Shown: one piece after another, positions 6,398-6,904 of the stretch
Layout: each line of letters begins with the position of its first letter
Numbering within the stretch: position 1 is the first letter of the stretch
Assembly: GCA_022511285.1 (NCBI GenBank)
Contig: JAFLRW010000097.1
Coordinates: 1-6,904, forward strand
Direction: 5' to 3'
DNA from: Duncaniella sp.
GTDB taxonomy: Bacteria; Bacteroidota; Bacteroidia; Bacteroidales; Muribaculaceae
DNA length: 6,904 nucleotides
The notes under the pieces: generated by a model
Seen by the model: the letters and a program-made list of their open reading frames with translations, nothing else
Databases searched by the model: none
Told to the model about the DNA's origin: nothing
Translations under genes and position numbers: made by a program

Positions 6398-6904
6398 ATG
6401 AGAACACCTGCCGAAATCATAGAAGTGGCTTCAGCTGCCGGAGCCTCAAAGGCGCGTCTGACAAGAGGTTCAACTCCGCGTCTGATAGTGTCGGCTATGC
6501 AGGCGGGGGCGTTTATAGCATTGGGCGGAATGCTGTCAGTGGTGCTTGGGTTTGGATTCCCGGCGCTTACGGGCGGGAATCCCGGACTGCAACGATTGCT
6601 GAGCGGAGTGGCGTTTCCGATAGGTCTGATATTGGTTGTGGTTTTGGGGGCCGAGCTTTTTACGGGGAACAATGCAGTGCTCATCACTTCGTGGGCACGT
6701 GGAGAGCACGGGTTGGGGGTGACGCTGCGCAATTGGGTGTTGGTCTATTGTGGCAATTTCGTCGGGGCGATGCTTTTTACGGTCTGTTTGGTATGGATGT
6801 GTGGGCTTACGGCGGTAGAGCCGTGGCATAGCGCCGTGGTGCGGATAGCCGAGGCTAAGGTTTCGATGTCGTGGCTGACAGTTTTTCTTAAGGCGATAGG
6901 GGCC
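6398..6904 (+). CDS. Formate/nitrite transporter (FNT) family channel, N-terminal 169 residues (partial)
   Basis: The frame begins at ATG 6398, five bases after the exonuclease stop, and is open to the window edge (169 codons), so the C-terminal part is missing. A short cytoplasmic N-terminus (1-28) precedes TM1 (about 30-52, AGAFIALGGMLSVVLGFGF) and TM2 (about 70-90). The latter ends in VVLGAELFTG at 81-90, which fits the FNT family signature 1 at every position. Then come the loop with NNAVLITSWARGEHG and TM3 (about 110-135), beginning RNWVLVYCGNFVGAMLF as in FocA. FNT proteins are pentameric inner-membrane channels for formate, nitrite, hydrosulfide or similar small anions. The central His and second signature would follow beyond 6904. 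The substrate cannot be assigned. In a fermentative Bacteroidales, formate export or uptake is plausible. Confidence 0.9.
   Translation, partial: MRTPAEIIEVASAAGASKARLTRGSTPRLIVSAMQAGAFIALGGMLSVVLGFGFPALTGGNPGLQRLLSGVAFPIGLILVVVLGAELFTGNNAVLITSWARGEHGLGVTLRNWVLVYCGNFVGAMLFTVCLVWMCGLTAVEPWHSAVVRIAEAKVSMSWLTVFLKAIGA

Noticed and set aside
6295..6831. 178-codon plus-strand frame overlapping the exonuclease end and the FNT gene
   Set aside because: The neighbouring frame from 6398 carries the FNT signature and hydrophobic helices, and this one shows no domain. It is a shadow of the real gene.

Overview
The window looks like a chromosomal segment of a gut Bacteroidales bacterium. Muribaculaceae or Prevotellaceae are my guesses, from style only. 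The pointers are a perfect Bacteroidetes -7 promoter motif (TAnnTTTG), A/T-rich start regions without Shine-Dalgarno sequences, a periplasmic propeller sensor joined to an AraC-type DNA-binding domain, and secreted carbohydrate-active proteins with Ig-like modules and a type IX-like C-terminal tail. Nothing indicates phage, transposon, CRISPR or RNA genes.

Left part (1-2726, minus strand): a two-gene operon for pectin attack. The first gene (2726-813) encodes a secreted SGNH/GDSL hydrolase of the rhamnogalacturonan acetylesterase type with accessory C-terminal modules. Twenty-eight bases later a second secreted protein starts (784). It is stopped by a TAG at 115-113, yet the same frame stays open to the window edge and reads like the next module of a larger enzyme. 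It is therefore probably a nonsense-interrupted gene, perhaps a pectate-lyase-like protein.

Middle (2727-5629): a divergent intergenic region of about 240 bases separates the esterase from an 886-residue regulator on the plus strand. The regulator has a signal peptide, about ten propeller repeats, a triple-tyrosine domain, one membrane helix, a short polar linker and an AraC-type helix-turn-helix. It resembles a hybrid two-component system from which kinase and receiver are absent. The intergenic region carries direct repeats 21 bases apart just upstream of a -7 box for the esterase, and an inverted copy near the regulator start. This suggests that the regulator controls the operon and possibly itself.

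Right part (5630-6904, plus strand): after a 127-base gap with a clear promoter comes a 211-residue DEDDy 3'-5' exonuclease. Five bases after it starts a formate/nitrite transporter (FNT) gene that runs off the window end. This pair looks like housekeeping, unrelated to the pectin locus.
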